Shown here piece after piece: positions 16,134 through 25,360 of a stretch of 64,000 bases of DNA. Location: positions 10,814-74,813 of the forward strand of contig CAWIUN010000019.1 of assembly GCA_963839285.1 (NCBI GenBank), given 5' to 3'. Made by a program: the position numbers and the translations under genes. The notes beneath the pieces are model-generated. The model made no database searches. It was not told where the DNA came from and saw only the letters and a list, made by a program, of their open reading frames with translations. Position 1 is the first letter of the stretch; the number at the start of each line of letters is the position of its first letter. Source of the stretch: DASSSQ01 sp963839285. GTDB lineage: Bacteria; Actinomycetota; Thermoleophilia; Gaiellales; Gaiellaceae.

Positions 16134-17504
16134 ATGGGGTCTTCGAGGGCACGTCTCACTCTGCTCGCCGCGACGGCGCTGGCGCTCGTCGCGGCCGCCG
16201 ACGCGGGCGCGCTCAGCCGGCAGCGGGTCGGCGTCGTCCCGTCCGCGAGCTTCACGCCGGCGGTGCGCCCGGCCTCCGCGATCGACAGGATCGTCATCCA
16301 CGTCGGCGAGGGCTCCTTCTGGGGCACCGTGCGCACGCTGCGCGACCCGCTGCGCCAGGCCTCCGCGCACTTCGTCGTCTCGCGCGAGGGGGAGATCGTC
16401 CAGCTCGTCAGCCCGACGCACGCCGCCTGGCACGCCGGCAACCGCGCCACCAACCTGGAGTCGATCGGGATCGAGCACGAGGGCTTCACCTACGAGCCCG
16501 GCTCGGTCACGGAGCGCGAGCTCGACGCCTCCGCGCGGCTCGTCGCCTTCCTCGCCGCCCGCTGGGGGATCCCGCTCGACCGCAGGCACGTGATCGGCCA
16601 CGACGAGGTGCCCGACCCGAACCACCGCGGCCTCCACGGCGGCGCCGACCACCACACGGACCCCGGCCCCGACTGGCCCTGGGACGCCTACATGGCGCGC
16701 GTCCGCTTCTACGCCGAGCACCCGCCGCAGCAGCCGCGCTTCCAGGCCGTCGGCGAGTCGCTGCCCGCCCGCGTGCGCGAGCGGCACGTCGCCTGCTTCC
16801 GGCGCAGCATCCACTCGACGACGCTGCGGCAGGGCCAGCACGTCTCGAGCCTCGTCGACTGGCGCGCCCGCGCCTGCGGCCGCAGCCTCGTCCGCGTCGA
16901 CTTCCTCGTCGACGGCAGGCTGCTCGCGAGCGACGGCACGCGGCCCTTCGGCGTCGACTGGAACACCGTCCGCGTCCCCGACGGCTGGCACCGGCTGACC
17001 GTGCGCGCGTACGGGCCGCGCGGCTACCGGCTACGCCGCGACCTCCGCGTCCGCGTCGAGAACCCCGAGTTCGCGCTCGGCGTCGGCGGGGTCGAGAACG
17101 GCCAGGTCGTCACCGACGCGCTCTCGCTGACCGTCGCCCCGACCGCGTCCGCCCGCCGCGTCGAGCTGCTCGTCGACGGGCGCCCGGTCGCCGTCCAGAC
17201 GGCGACGCCGTTCCGGTTCGACTGGGACTCGTTCGAGGTCTCCTCCGGCGGGCACGAGCTCGAGCTCCGCGCCGAGGCCTGGGACGGCCGCACGACGGCG
17301 ACGACGATCCCGGTCGAGGTCGTGCACCCGCTGACGCCGCCGGCCGTGGCGACGCCTGCTCGCCGAACTAGTCCGCTAGAACCAGGGGCAGGTCGCCAGC
17401 TCGATCGCGAGCGAGACGGCCAGCAGCCCTGCCAGCGCGAACCGGAAGCTGCTCGCGCTCTCGCCGCAGCGCGAGGGCGAGCGGGAGCGCCGCCGCGAGG
17501 GTGA
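16134..17504 (+). CDS. N-acetylmuramoyl-L-alanine amidase with Ig-like C-terminal domains
   Basis: Signal peptide (about 1-27), then an amidase_2/PGRP domain: IDRIVIHVGEGS (zinc His), SAHFVVSREGEIVQLV, AAWHAGNR, SIGIEHEGF, VIGHDEVPDPNH and DPGPDWPWDAY. Two bacterial Ig-like modules follow (RVDFLVDGRLLASDGTRPFGVDW; RRVELLVDGRPVAVQTATPFRFDW). The enzyme cleaves the lactyl-amide bond of peptidoglycan outside the cell. The frame as written ends at 17504, but a +1 correction near 17350 would stop it at 17379, sharing CTAG with the convergent gene. Confidence 0.85.
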   Translation: MGSSRARLTLLAATALALVAAADAGALSRQRVGVVPSASFTPAVRPASAIDRIVIHVGEGSFWGTVRTLRDPLRQASAHFVVSREGEIVQLVSPTHAAWHAGNRATNLESIGIEHEGFTYEPGSVTERELDASARLVAFLAARWGIPLDRRHVIGHDEVPDPNHRGLHGGADHHTDPGPDWPWDAYMARVRFYAEHPPQQPRFQAVGESLPARVRERHVACFRRSIHSTTLRQGQHVSSLVDWRARACGRSLVRVDFLVDGRLLASDGTRPFGVDWNTVRVPDGWHRLTVRAYGPRGYRLRRDLRVRVENPEFALGVGGVENGQVVTDALSLTVAPTASARRVELLVDGRPVAVQTATPFRFDWDSFEVSSGGHELELRAEAWDGRTTATTIPVEVVHPLTPPAVATPARRTSPLEPGAGRQLDRERDGQQPCQREPEAARALAAARGRAGAPPRG

Positions 17505-17710
17505 GCGCGAGCGGCACCGTCCAGAGCCGGTCGAAGAGCGGCCCCGCGGCCCGAGGCGTCGCCGACGACCGCGATCAGCGTCCACATCGGGCCGACCGCG
17601 AGCATCGCGAGGCTGAGGAGCGCGGCCGCGGCCGTCAGCAGCGAGCTCGTCGTGTCCTGCTCCGTCAGGCTCGAGCGCCGCAGCTCGTCCTCGCGCCGAT
17701 CCGCCGCCAC
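17376..17710 (-). CDS. Small membrane protein (two +1 frameshifts)
   Basis: Begins at the GTG at 17710: charged start (AADRREDELRRSSLTEQDTT), hydrophobic LLTAAAALLSLAMLAVGPMWTLIAVVGDA, then in the next frame FDRLWTVPLALTLAAALPLALALRRE, and in the third frame SSFRFALAGLLAVSLAIELATCPWF ending TAG at 17376. Joining the three pieces needs removal of one base near 17545 and one near 17470. The result is a coherent three- to four-helix membrane protein. Function unknown. Confidence 0.5.
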
Positions 17711-17835
17711 GTCTCGGCGGCGACGACGTCCGTGTCTCGGACCGCCTGCTCATGGCCCGAGCGTAGGCGCTCGCGACGATTCGCACGTCCGCGGCCTCGC
17801 CGCGCGCGGTTGCGGGTTCTCCGTAGAATCGCCGC

Positions 17836-18330
17836 GTGGCCGCCGCAGCCGAGCGGGAGTGGATGAGCTGGGACGACCTCGGCCTCGGCTCGCGCGAGCT
17901 CGCCCGTGCGATCCACGACGACGGCTACCGGCCCGACATGGTGCTCGCGATCGCCCGCGGCGGCCTGCTCGTCGCCGGCGCGATCGCCTACGCGCTCGGG
18001 GTCAAGAACACCTTCACGATGAACGTCGAGTTCTACACCGGCGTCGACGAGCGGCTCGAGCTGCCGATGCTCCTGCCGCCCGTCCCCGACCTCGTCGACT
18101 TCGAGGAGACGCGCGTGCTGATCGCCGACGACGTCGCGGACACCGGCGCGACCCTCGCGCTCGTCCAGGAGTTCTGCGCGGGCAAGGTCGCGGAGGTGCG
18201 CTGCGCCGTCCTCTACGAGAAGCCGCGCTCGACCGTGCGCTGCGAGTACGTCTGGCGCCGCACGGACCGCTGGATCACGTTCCCGTGGAGCGCGGACGAG
18301 CCCGTGGGCGATAGGACCTTCATTAGTTGA
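17836..18330 (+). CDS. Purine-type phosphoribosyltransferase
   Basis: 164 residues from the GTG at 17836. The PRPP-binding loop is VLIADDVADTGATL, and MVLAIARGGLLVAGAIAYALGV forms the first core helix/strand. Such type I enzymes convert a nucleobase plus PRPP to a nucleotide (xanthine/hypoxanthine/guanine branch likely). It lies 93 bp upstream of a BMP-type nucleoside importer on the same strand, which supports a purine salvage role. The substrate is inferred, not proven. Confidence 0.8.
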   Translation: MAAAAEREWMSWDDLGLGSRELARAIHDDGYRPDMVLAIARGGLLVAGAIAYALGVKNTFTMNVEFYTGVDERLELPMLLPPVPDLVDFEETRVLIADDVADTGATLALVQEFCAGKVAEVRCAVLYEKPRSTVRCEYVWRRTDRWITFPWSADEPVGDRTFIS

Positions 18331-18423
18331 AAATAGGCCTGTTCGCCGTCCGGATCCTGACCTATAGTCGGCCATCTGCCGCGTCTGCGGCGACCGGGTA
18401 CGGACGTCAGGAGAGGAAGACAG

Positions 18424-19527
18424 ATGATCAGGAACAGCAAGCTGGCGCTGGGCGCGCTGCTCGCGGTGGGCGCTGCGGCGCTCGTCCTCGTGAGCGGCAT
18501 CTCGGCACGGACGGACACGCACGCGGCGGCGTTCAAGGCCGCCTGGATCTACGTCGGGCCGCACAACGACGGCGGCTGGTCGCAGGCCCACGACGAGGGC
18601 CGGCTGGCCGTGCAGAAGGCGCTCGGCTCGAAGGTGCAGACGACCTTCAAGGAGAACGTGCCGGAGGGCCCGCAGGTCTCGCAGGTGATCGACAGCCTCG
18701 TCCGCGACGGCAACAAGATCATCTTCGCCACCTCGTTCGGGTTCCAGGGCGCGATGAAGGCGGCCGCGGCCAAGTACCCGGACGTCAAGTTCGAGATGGC
18801 GACGGGCACGTACACCTCGAAGAACATGGCCGAGTACTTCGGCGCGGGCGAGGACGCGATCTACCTGTCCGGGATGGCCGCCGGCGCGGCGACCAAGAAG
18901 GGCACGATCGGCTACGTCGTGCCGTTCGCGATCCCCGAGGTGATCCGCCACGCGAACGCGTTCGCGCTCGGCGTGCAGGCGGTCAACCCGAAGGCGAAGG
19001 TCAAGCTCGTCTGGACGAACTCGTGGTTCGACCCCGCCAAGGAGAAGAAGGCGGCCGAGTCGCTCGTCGCCGCGGGCGCCGACGTGATCGGCCAGAACGT
19101 CGACTCCCCGGCGGCCGGCCAGTACGCGCAGTCGAAGAAGATCCCGTGGGTCGGCTACGACTCGAACGCGAAGAAGTTCGCGCCGACCTCGTGGCTGACG
19201 GCGGCGGTCTACAACTGGGCGCCGTACTACACGAAGCGGGTCAAGGCGGCGATGAACGGCACCTGGAAGACCGGCTTCTACTACGGCTCGATCAAGGACG
19301 GGATGATCGCGCTCGCCCCGTACGGGCCGAGGGTCACGGCCGAGACGAAGAAGCTGATCGCGGCGAAGAAGGCGCAGCTCGTCAAGGGCACGTTCTACGA
19401 GTTCGCCGGCCCGCTCTACGACCAGAGCGGCAAGCTGCGGGTCCCCAAGGGCAAGAAGATGACCGTCAAGGACCTGTACGCGATGAACTGGCTCGTCAAG
19501 GGCGTCGTCGGGAGCGCCAAGGGCTAG
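18424..19527 (+). CDS. BMP-family ABC transporter substrate-binding protein
   Basis: 367 residues. N-terminal signal peptide (about 1-33) without a lipobox Cys. Mature domain shows the BMP/PnrA fold: KAAWIYVGPHNDGGWSQAHDEGR, IIFATSFGFQGAMKAAAAKYPDVKF, GTIGYVVPFAIPEVIRHANAFALGVQAVNP, DVIGQNVDSPAAGQYA and SWLTAAVYNWAPYYTKRV. BMP proteins bind purine nucleosides or related ligands. The ribosome binding site AGGAGAGGAAG is strong. It is the first gene of the importer operon, followed by two intercistronic hairpins. Confidence 0.9.
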   Translation: MIRNSKLALGALLAVGAAALVLVSGISARTDTHAAAFKAAWIYVGPHNDGGWSQAHDEGRLAVQKALGSKVQTTFKENVPEGPQVSQVIDSLVRDGNKIIFATSFGFQGAMKAAAAKYPDVKFEMATGTYTSKNMAEYFGAGEDAIYLSGMAAGAATKKGTIGYVVPFAIPEVIRHANAFALGVQAVNPKAKVKLVWTNSWFDPAKEKKAAESLVAAGADVIGQNVDSPAAGQYAQSKKIPWVGYDSNAKKFAPTSWLTAAVYNWAPYYTKRVKAAMNGTWKTGFYYGSIKDGMIALAPYGPRVTAETKKLIAAKKAQLVKGTFYEFAGPLYDQSGKLRVPKGKKMTVKDLYAMNWLVKGVVGSAKG

Positions 19528-19602
19528 CCATTTCGCCGAGACGAAATGGCTAGTGGAACAGAGCATCTGACCACGGCCGCCTCCTCGGGGGCGGCCGTGG
19601 TC
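19524..19602 (+). promoter_or_regulatory. Tandem intercistronic hairpins covering the ATPase start
   Basis: Hairpin 1: CTAGCCATTTCG (19524-19535) pairs perfectly with 19542-19553 across a 6-nt loop; the ATPase ATG (19546) lies in the right arm. Hairpin 2: GACCACGGCCGCC (19569-19581) pairs perfectly with 19590-19602 across 8 nt. Such stems after a binding-protein gene usually stabilise its mRNA or reduce downstream expression. Burying the start codon could also gate translation (inference). Confidence 0.75.
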
Positions 19603-21093
19603 CTGCGCGGGATCACGAAGCGGTTCCCGGGCGTCGTCGCCAACGACGGCGTCGACTTCGACGCGGCCGAGGGGGAGGTGCACGCGCTCCTGGGCGAGAA
19701 CGGCGCCGGCAAGTCGACGCTCTCGCACATCCTGACCGGCCTCTACCGGCCCGACGCGGGCGAGATCGCGCTCTACGGCAGGCCGGTCGAGTTCCGGACG
19801 CCGCGCGAGGCGATCGACGCCGGGGTCGGGATGGTGCACCAGCACTTCCGGCTCGTGGCGCCGTTCACCGTCGCCGAGAACGTGATCCTCGGCGACCACC
19901 GCGGCGAGGGGAAGAGCTTCCGGATCAACCCGCGGCGGGTCGAGCGGCGCGTCGCCGAGCTGGGCGAGCGCTACGGGATCGCGGTCGACCCGCGCGCCCG
20001 GGTCTGGCAGCTCTCGCTCGGCGAGCAGCAGCGGGTCGAGATCCTGAAGGCGCTCTACCGCGAGGCGCGGATCCTGATCCTCGACGAGCCGACCGCGGTG
20101 CTGACCCCGCAGGAGGCGGACGCGCTCTTCGAGACCCTGCGGCGGATGGCGGCCGAGGGACGGACCGTGATCTTCATCTCGCACAAGCTGCACGAGGTGA
20201 TGGCGGTCGCCGACCGCGTCACCGTGCTCCGCGCCGGCCGCACGGTCGCGACGGTGCCGACCGACGGCGCGACGCCTCGCTCGCTCGCCGCGCTGATGGT
20301 CGGTCGCGAGGTCGAGACCGTGCGCCGCCGCCGCGACGCGGGCCCGGCGGAGGAGGTCGTGCTCGAGCTCGACGAGCTCTTCGCCGACGGCGACCGCGGC
20401 GCCCCGGCGGTCAAGGGCGTCTCGCTGCAGCTCCGCGCGGGCGAGATCGTCGCGGTCGCGGGAGTCGCCGGCAACGGGCAGCGCGAGCTCGCCGAGGCGA
20501 TCACCGGCCTGCGCCCGCCGACGGGCGGCTCGATCGCGGTCGGGGGCAGGCGCCTGCGCGGCGGCAGCCCCCGCGAGGCGATCGAGGCGCGGATCGCGCA
20601 CGTCCCCGAGGACCGGCTCGGCACCGGCGTCGCGCCCGGCCTCTCGATCGCGATCAACGTCGCGCTGAAGTCGTACCGGCAGCGCTCGCGCGGGCCGCTG
20701 CTCGCGCTCGGGCGGATGCGCGAGCACGCCGCCGAGCTGATCCACCGCTACGACGTCAAGGCGCCCGGCCCGCACGTCGAGGCGCGCAAGCTCTCGGGCG
20801 GCAACCTGCAGAAGGTCGTGCTCGCGCGCGAGTTCGCGGGCGACCCGCGGGTGCTGATCGCGGCCTCGCCGACGCGCGGGCTCGACGTCGCCGCGATCGA
20901 GACCGTGCACACGTTCGTCGTCGAGGCCGCCGAGCGCGGCGTCGCGGTGCTGCTGATCAGCGAGGACCTCGACGAGATCCTGGCGCTCGCCGACCGCGTC
21001 GTCGTCATGTACGAGGGCCGCGCCGCCGAGGCGCGCACGCTCGACGTCGAGGAGATCGGCCTGCTGATGGCGGGGGAGACGGTGGCCGCGTGA
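19546..21093 (+). CDS. BMP-type importer ATP-binding protein (two ATPase domains)
   Basis: 515 residues with two tandem ABC domains, as in RbsA/NupA-type ATPases. Domain 1: Walker A LLGENGAGKSTL, signature LSLGEQQRVE, Walker B ILILDEPTAVL, switch His in FISHKLHEV. Domain 2: degenerate Walker A GVAGNGQRELAEA, signature LSGGNLQKVVLAREF, Walker B VLIAASPTRGLD. It powers the adjacent permeases. Start: the ATG at 19546 lies in a hairpin; a GTG at 19597 is an alternative start closer to the first core strand. Confidence 0.9.
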   Translation: MASGTEHLTTAASSGAAVVLRGITKRFPGVVANDGVDFDAAEGEVHALLGENGAGKSTLSHILTGLYRPDAGEIALYGRPVEFRTPREAIDAGVGMVHQHFRLVAPFTVAENVILGDHRGEGKSFRINPRRVERRVAELGERYGIAVDPRARVWQLSLGEQQRVEILKALYREARILILDEPTAVLTPQEADALFETLRRMAAEGRTVIFISHKLHEVMAVADRVTVLRAGRTVATVPTDGATPRSLAALMVGREVETVRRRRDAGPAEEVVLELDELFADGDRGAPAVKGVSLQLRAGEIVAVAGVAGNGQRELAEAITGLRPPTGGSIAVGGRRLRGGSPREAIEARIAHVPEDRLGTGVAPGLSIAINVALKSYRQRSRGPLLALGRMREHAAELIHRYDVKAPGPHVEARKLSGGNLQKVVLAREFAGDPRVLIAASPTRGLDVAAIETVHTFVVEAAERGVAVLLISEDLDEILALADRVVVMYEGRAAEARTLDVEEIGLLMAGETVAA

Positions 21094-22227
21094 GGATCCG
21101 GATCGAGCGGCGGCTGACCCAGCCGCGTCTCGGCCAGGTGACGGTGCCGCTCGGCTCGCTGGCGGTCGCGTTCGCGCTGATGGCGCTGATGCTGCTCGCG
21201 ACGGGCCACGCGCCGGGCCACACCTACCGGCGCCTCTTCGACGCGGCCTTCTTCGCGAACGGGGCGCTCTCGGCGACCTTCACCTCGGCGACGCCGCTCG
21301 CGTTCACCGGCCTCGCGGCCGCCGTCGCCTTCCGGATGCAGCTCTTCAACATCGGCGGCGAGGGCCAGCTCTACTTCGGCGCGATCGGCGCGGCGGCGGG
21401 CGCGCTGGTCGTCGGCAACACCTCGACGACCGTGCTCGTGGTCGTGATGGTCGTCTCGGGGGCGATCTCGGGCGCCTTCTGGGCGGCGATCCCGGGCCTC
21501 CTGCGGGCGTACCTCTCGACCAACGAGATCATCACGAGCCTGATGCTCAACTACGTCGCCGCGCTGATCCTCACCTACCTGATCTTCGACAGCCACAGCT
21601 ACTGGCGCGACGAGTCGGGCTTCGAGGCGAAGGTGTTCCCGCAGGGCAAGCCGCTGCCCGACAACGCGCTCTGGCCGACGGTCTCGCTGCACGGCGCCGT
21701 CGTCCCGCTCGGCTTCGTGATCGCGGTCGCCGTGGCCGCCTGCCTCTGGGTGCTCTTCGCGCGCACCCGCTTCGGCTTCGAGGTGAAGGTGATCGGCGAC
21801 TCCTGGCGCGCCGCCCGCTACGCCGGCATGCGCACGAGCCGGAAGATCGTCGCGGTCATGTGCCTCTCGGGCGCGGTCGCCGGGATCGGCGGCGCGAGCC
21901 AGGACGGCGACTTCCGCCACCTGCTCGACCCGCGCGGGCTGACGCAGTCCGGCTACGGCTACGCGGGGATCGTGATCGCGGCGCTCGCCCGCTACAACCC
22001 GTTCGCGACCGTGCTCGATCGCCTTCCTGCTCGGCGGCCTCCAGAACGCGGGCTACACGCTGCAGGGGCCCGACTTCCCCGCCGGCCTCGTCGGGGTGAT
22101 GCAGGGGCTGATCCTCTTCTCGGCGCTCGGCGGCGAGCTGCTCGTCCGCTACCGCGTGCGGATCTCGCGCGGGCCGCGCGGCGAGCCGGTCGCCTCGGTG
22201 CCCCGGAAGGGCGAGGTGCCCGCGTGA
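21090..22227 (+). CDS. BMP-type ABC transporter permease 1 (+1 frameshift)
   Basis: Membrane permease with about eight to ten helices; FRMQLFNIGGEGQLYFGAIGAA is the conserved permease loop. The GTG start overlaps the ATPase stop (GTGA). At about 22014 the frame breaks: ATVL is followed by RLPARR unless one base is removed, after which IAFLLGGLQNAGYTLQGPDF and LILFSALGGELLVRYRV continue to the TGA at 22225. That TGA again overlaps the next GTG, so the corrected frame is clearly the true one. Confidence 0.85.
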
Positions 22228-23183
22228 ACGGCACGCTCGTCGTCGTCGTGCTCGCCTCGGCGGTCGTCTACGGGACGCCGCTCCTCTTCGCCGCGCTCGG
22301 CGAGCTCCTGACCGAGCGCTCCGGCGTCCTCAACCTCGGCGTCGAGGGGATGATGCTCGTCGGCGCGGTCATGGGCTTCTGGGCCGTCCAGCGCGTGCAC
22401 GGCTCCACCTCCGCGGTGCTGGCGGCGGCGATCGGGGTCGCGGCGCTCGCGGGGACGGCGATGGCGGCGATCCACGCCTTCCTCGTGATCAGCCTGCGCG
22501 CGAACCAGATCGTCTCCGGCCTGGCGCTGACGATCTTCGCGGGAGCCGCCGGGCTCTCGTCCTACCTCGGCAACGACCTCGAGCTCGCGGACTCGCCCGC
22601 GAAGCACTCGTTCAACGCGGTCGCGCCGCAGCGGCTCCAGGACCTGCCGGTGGTCGGGCCGATCGTCTTCGGGCAGTCGGTGCTCGTCTACGCCTCCTGG
22701 GCCTGCGTGCTGCTCGTCGCGCTCTACCTCTCGCGGACGCGGCCCGGCCTGAACGTCCGCTCGGTCGGCGAGGCGCCGGCCGCGGCCGACGCGATGGGCG
22801 TCAACGTGACCGCCTACCGCTACGCGCACACGCTCGTCGGCGGCGCGCTCGCCGGCGTCGGCGGCGCCTGCTTCTCGCTCTCGATCACGCCCCAGTGGGT
22901 CGACGGGCTCACCTCGGGCGCCGGCTGGATCGCGATCGCGCTCGTCATCTTCGCCTTCTGGCGGCCGGGCCTCGTCCTCGTCGGCGCCTACTTCTTCGGC
23001 GCCTTCCAGACGCTGCCGCCGACCCTGCAGGCGCGCGGCGTCACCGTGGCTCCCGAGCTCGTCGACGCGCTCCCGTACGTGATGACCGTCGTCGTGCTCG
23101 TGCTCGTCTCCTCGAGCGGCGCGCGGAGGCGCCTGGGCGCCCCCGGAGGTTTGGGCGTGCCCTACGTTCGAGAAGAGCACTAG
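22224..23183 (+). CDS. BMP-type ABC transporter permease 2
   Basis: 319 residues, about nine helices. Typical permease segments ERSGVLNLGVEGMMLVGAV, SLRANQIVSGLALTIFAGA, GLNVRSVGEAPAAADAMGVNV and LVGGALAGVGGACFSL. It pairs with permease 1 to form the heteromeric channel for a nucleoside-type substrate. GTG start coupled to permease 1. Last gene of the four-gene importer operon. Confidence 0.9.
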   Translation: MNGTLVVVVLASAVVYGTPLLFAALGELLTERSGVLNLGVEGMMLVGAVMGFWAVQRVHGSTSAVLAAAIGVAALAGTAMAAIHAFLVISLRANQIVSGLALTIFAGAAGLSSYLGNDLELADSPAKHSFNAVAPQRLQDLPVVGPIVFGQSVLVYASWACVLLVALYLSRTRPGLNVRSVGEAPAAADAMGVNVTAYRYAHTLVGGALAGVGGACFSLSITPQWVDGLTSGAGWIAIALVIFAFWRPGLVLVGAYFFGAFQTLPPTLQARGVTVAPELVDALPYVMTVVVLVLVSSSGARRRLGAPGGLGVPYVREEH

Positions 23184-23287
23184 TCGGGCTCCGTCCGTGC
23201 CGGAGGCGGCTGCTAGGCTCGACCCGCTTCGCGATCGAGCAGGTTTCCGGCGCAGGTGCACGACGTTTCGAGCAGGAAAGTTGAGGT

Positions 23288-25360
23288 ATGGCGGACGAGC
23301 TGAAGCAGGCCCTGACCGAGATCGCGCACGACTTCGCGTTCACCTGGCATCCCGAGGCCCGCACGCTCTTCCAGCGGCTCGACCCCGAGCTCTACCGGCG
23401 GGTGGAGCGCAACCCCGTCGCGCTGGTCGAGGGCCTCTCCCCGGCCGCGCTCGAGCGCGCCGCCGCCGACGAGGGCCTGCGCGCCGACGTCGAGCGCGTC
23501 CGGGCGGCGATCGCAGCCGAGCGCGAGGCGCCGGTGCGCGTCCCCGTCGACGACGACCTCCAGGTCGCCTACTTCTCGCTCGAGTTCGGGCTCGACGACT
23601 CCCTGCGCATCTACTCCGGCGGCCTCGGCGTCCTCGCCGGCGACCACCTCAAGTCGGCCTCCGAGCTCGGCGTGCCGCTGGCCGGAGTCGGGCTCTTCTA
23701 CGGCCACGGCTACTTCCGCCAGGGCCTCGACGACAGCGGCTGGCAGCACGAGCGCTATCCCGCCGTCGACCCGGCGCTGCTGCCGCTGACGCTCGAGCGC
23801 GACGACGAGGGTCGGCCGCAGCTCGTGCACGTCCAGCTCGCGGGCGAGCCGGTCGCGGCGCAGATCTGGCGCGCCGACGTCGGCCGCGTGCCGCTCTACC
23901 TGCTCGACGCCGACGTCGAGCAGAACGCGCCCGAGACGCGCCTCGTCACGAGCGCGCTCTACGGCGGCGACCGCGAGCTGCGGATCCGCCAGGAGCTCCT
24001 GCTCGGGGTCGGCGGCGTCCGCGCGCTCGAGCTGCTCGGCGTCCGCCCGACCGTCTTCCACATGAACGAGGGCCACGCCGCCTTCCTGGCGCTCGAGCGG
24101 ATCCGCGCGCTCGTCGAGGCCGGCGTCGCGCTCGCCGACGCCTTCGCGCTCGTCCGCGCGTCGACCGTCTTCACGACGCACACCCCCGTCCCGGCCGGCA
24201 ACGAGGTCTTCGACCAGGAGCTCGTCCGCGCCTATCTGGCGCCGATCGTCGCCGCCTGCGGGCTCGAGTGGGACGCCTTCGCGGGCCTCGGCCGCTCCGG
24301 CGACGACGATCGCGGCTTCGGCCTGACGCCGCTCGCGCTCCGCACCTCCGGCCGCGCGAACGGCGTCGCCGCCCTCCACGGCGAGGTCTCGCGCCGGATG
24401 TGGGCCCCGATCTGGCCCTCGCGCCCCGCGCAGGATGTCCCGATCGGCCACGTCACGAACGGCGTCCACGCTCGCACCTGGATCTCGGCGGAGCTGCAGG
24501 CGCTGCTCGACGCGAACGGCGTCCGGCCGGCCGAGGCGCCCGACGACCAGGGCTGGGAGCGCGCGCTCGGCCTGGCCGACGCCGACCTCTGGGCCGTCCA
24601 CCTCGCGCGCAAGCGCGCGCTCGGAGAGGCCGTCGCGGCGCGGGCGTCGCGGTTCCTCGACCCGGAGGCGCTGACGATCGGCTTCGCGCGCCGCTTCGCG
24701 ACCTACAAGCGGGCCGGACTGCTCTTCTCGCAGCCGCAGCGGCTCGCGCAGCTGCTCGGCGACCCCGAGCGGCCCCTGCAGCTCGTCGTCGCCGGCAAGG
24801 CGCATCCCGCCGACGAGGGCGGCAAGGCGCTGATCCGGCGGATCGTCGAGGCGACCCGCGAGCTGCGCGCCGACGGCCGGATCGTCTTCGTCGAGGACTA
24901 CGACATGGACGTCGCCCGCCACCTCGTCTCGGGCGTCGACGTCTGGCTGAACACGCCGCGCCGACCGCTCGAGGCCTCCGGGACGAGCGGGATGAAGGCG
25001 GGCATGAACGGCGTCCTCAACGCCTCGATCCTCGACGGCTGGTGGCCCGAGGGCTACGCGCCCGAGCTCGGCTGGGCGATCGGCGAGGGCTTCGAGGCAG
25101 ACAGCGAGGAGCAGCAGGACGCGCACGACCGCGAGTCGCTCTACCGGATCCTCGAGGAGGAGATCGTCCCCTGCTTCTACGAGCGCGGCGCCGGCGGGCT
25201 GCCGGAGCGCTGGCTGGCGATGATGAAGGCGTCGATCGCCGGGGTCGGCGCCCGCTTCACGACCCACCGGATGGTCGCCGAGTACACCGCCGCGTACTAC
25301 CTGCCGGCGCACCGCGAGGCGGCCGAGCTCGCCGGCGAGAAGCTCGACAGCCTCGGCTAG
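23288..25360 (+). CDS. glgP: Alpha-glucan (glycogen/maltodextrin) phosphorylase
   Basis: 690 residues, the short GT35 form common in actinobacteria. It releases glucose-1-phosphate from alpha-1,4-glucans using PLP. Landmarks: AYFSLEFGLDDSLRIYSGGLGVLAGDHLKSAS, FHMNEGHAAFLALERI, TTHTPVPAGNEVF, ATYKRAGLLF and the PLP-lysine motif EASGTSGMKAGMNGVLN. A weak AGGAAAG site precedes the ATG. Its TAG shares the CTAG at 25357-25360 with the convergent acetate-uptake-like gene. Confidence 0.92.
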   Translation: MADELKQALTEIAHDFAFTWHPEARTLFQRLDPELYRRVERNPVALVEGLSPAALERAAADEGLRADVERVRAAIAAEREAPVRVPVDDDLQVAYFSLEFGLDDSLRIYSGGLGVLAGDHLKSASELGVPLAGVGLFYGHGYFRQGLDDSGWQHERYPAVDPALLPLTLERDDEGRPQLVHVQLAGEPVAAQIWRADVGRVPLYLLDADVEQNAPETRLVTSALYGGDRELRIRQELLLGVGGVRALELLGVRPTVFHMNEGHAAFLALERIRALVEAGVALADAFALVRASTVFTTHTPVPAGNEVFDQELVRAYLAPIVAACGLEWDAFAGLGRSGDDDRGFGLTPLALRTSGRANGVAALHGEVSRRMWAPIWPSRPAQDVPIGHVTNGVHARTWISAELQALLDANGVRPAEAPDDQGWERALGLADADLWAVHLARKRALGEAVAARASRFLDPEALTIGFARRFATYKRAGLLFSQPQRLAQLLGDPERPLQLVVAGKAHPADEGGKALIRRIVEATRELRADGRIVFVEDYDMDVARHLVSGVDVWLNTPRRPLEASGTSGMKAGMNGVLNASILDGWWPEGYAPELGWAIGEGFEADSEEQQDAHDRESLYRILEEEIVPCFYERGAGGLPERWLAMMKASIAGVGARFTTHRMVAEYTAAYYLPAHREAAELAGEKLDSLG

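Noticed and set aside
18331..18423. A purine riboswitch before the BMP gene
   Set aside because: The leader is only 93 bp and I could not identify the three-way junction core. A small GCCGC/GCGGC hairpin and a TATAGT at 18363 are all that is visible.
17665..20910. A 1081-codon minus frame opposite the BMP importer
   Set aside because: Composition (Asp/Arg/Glu/Ala/Val repeats without motifs) is that of the mirror of a real GC-rich gene, and it lies over strongly supported ABC genes.
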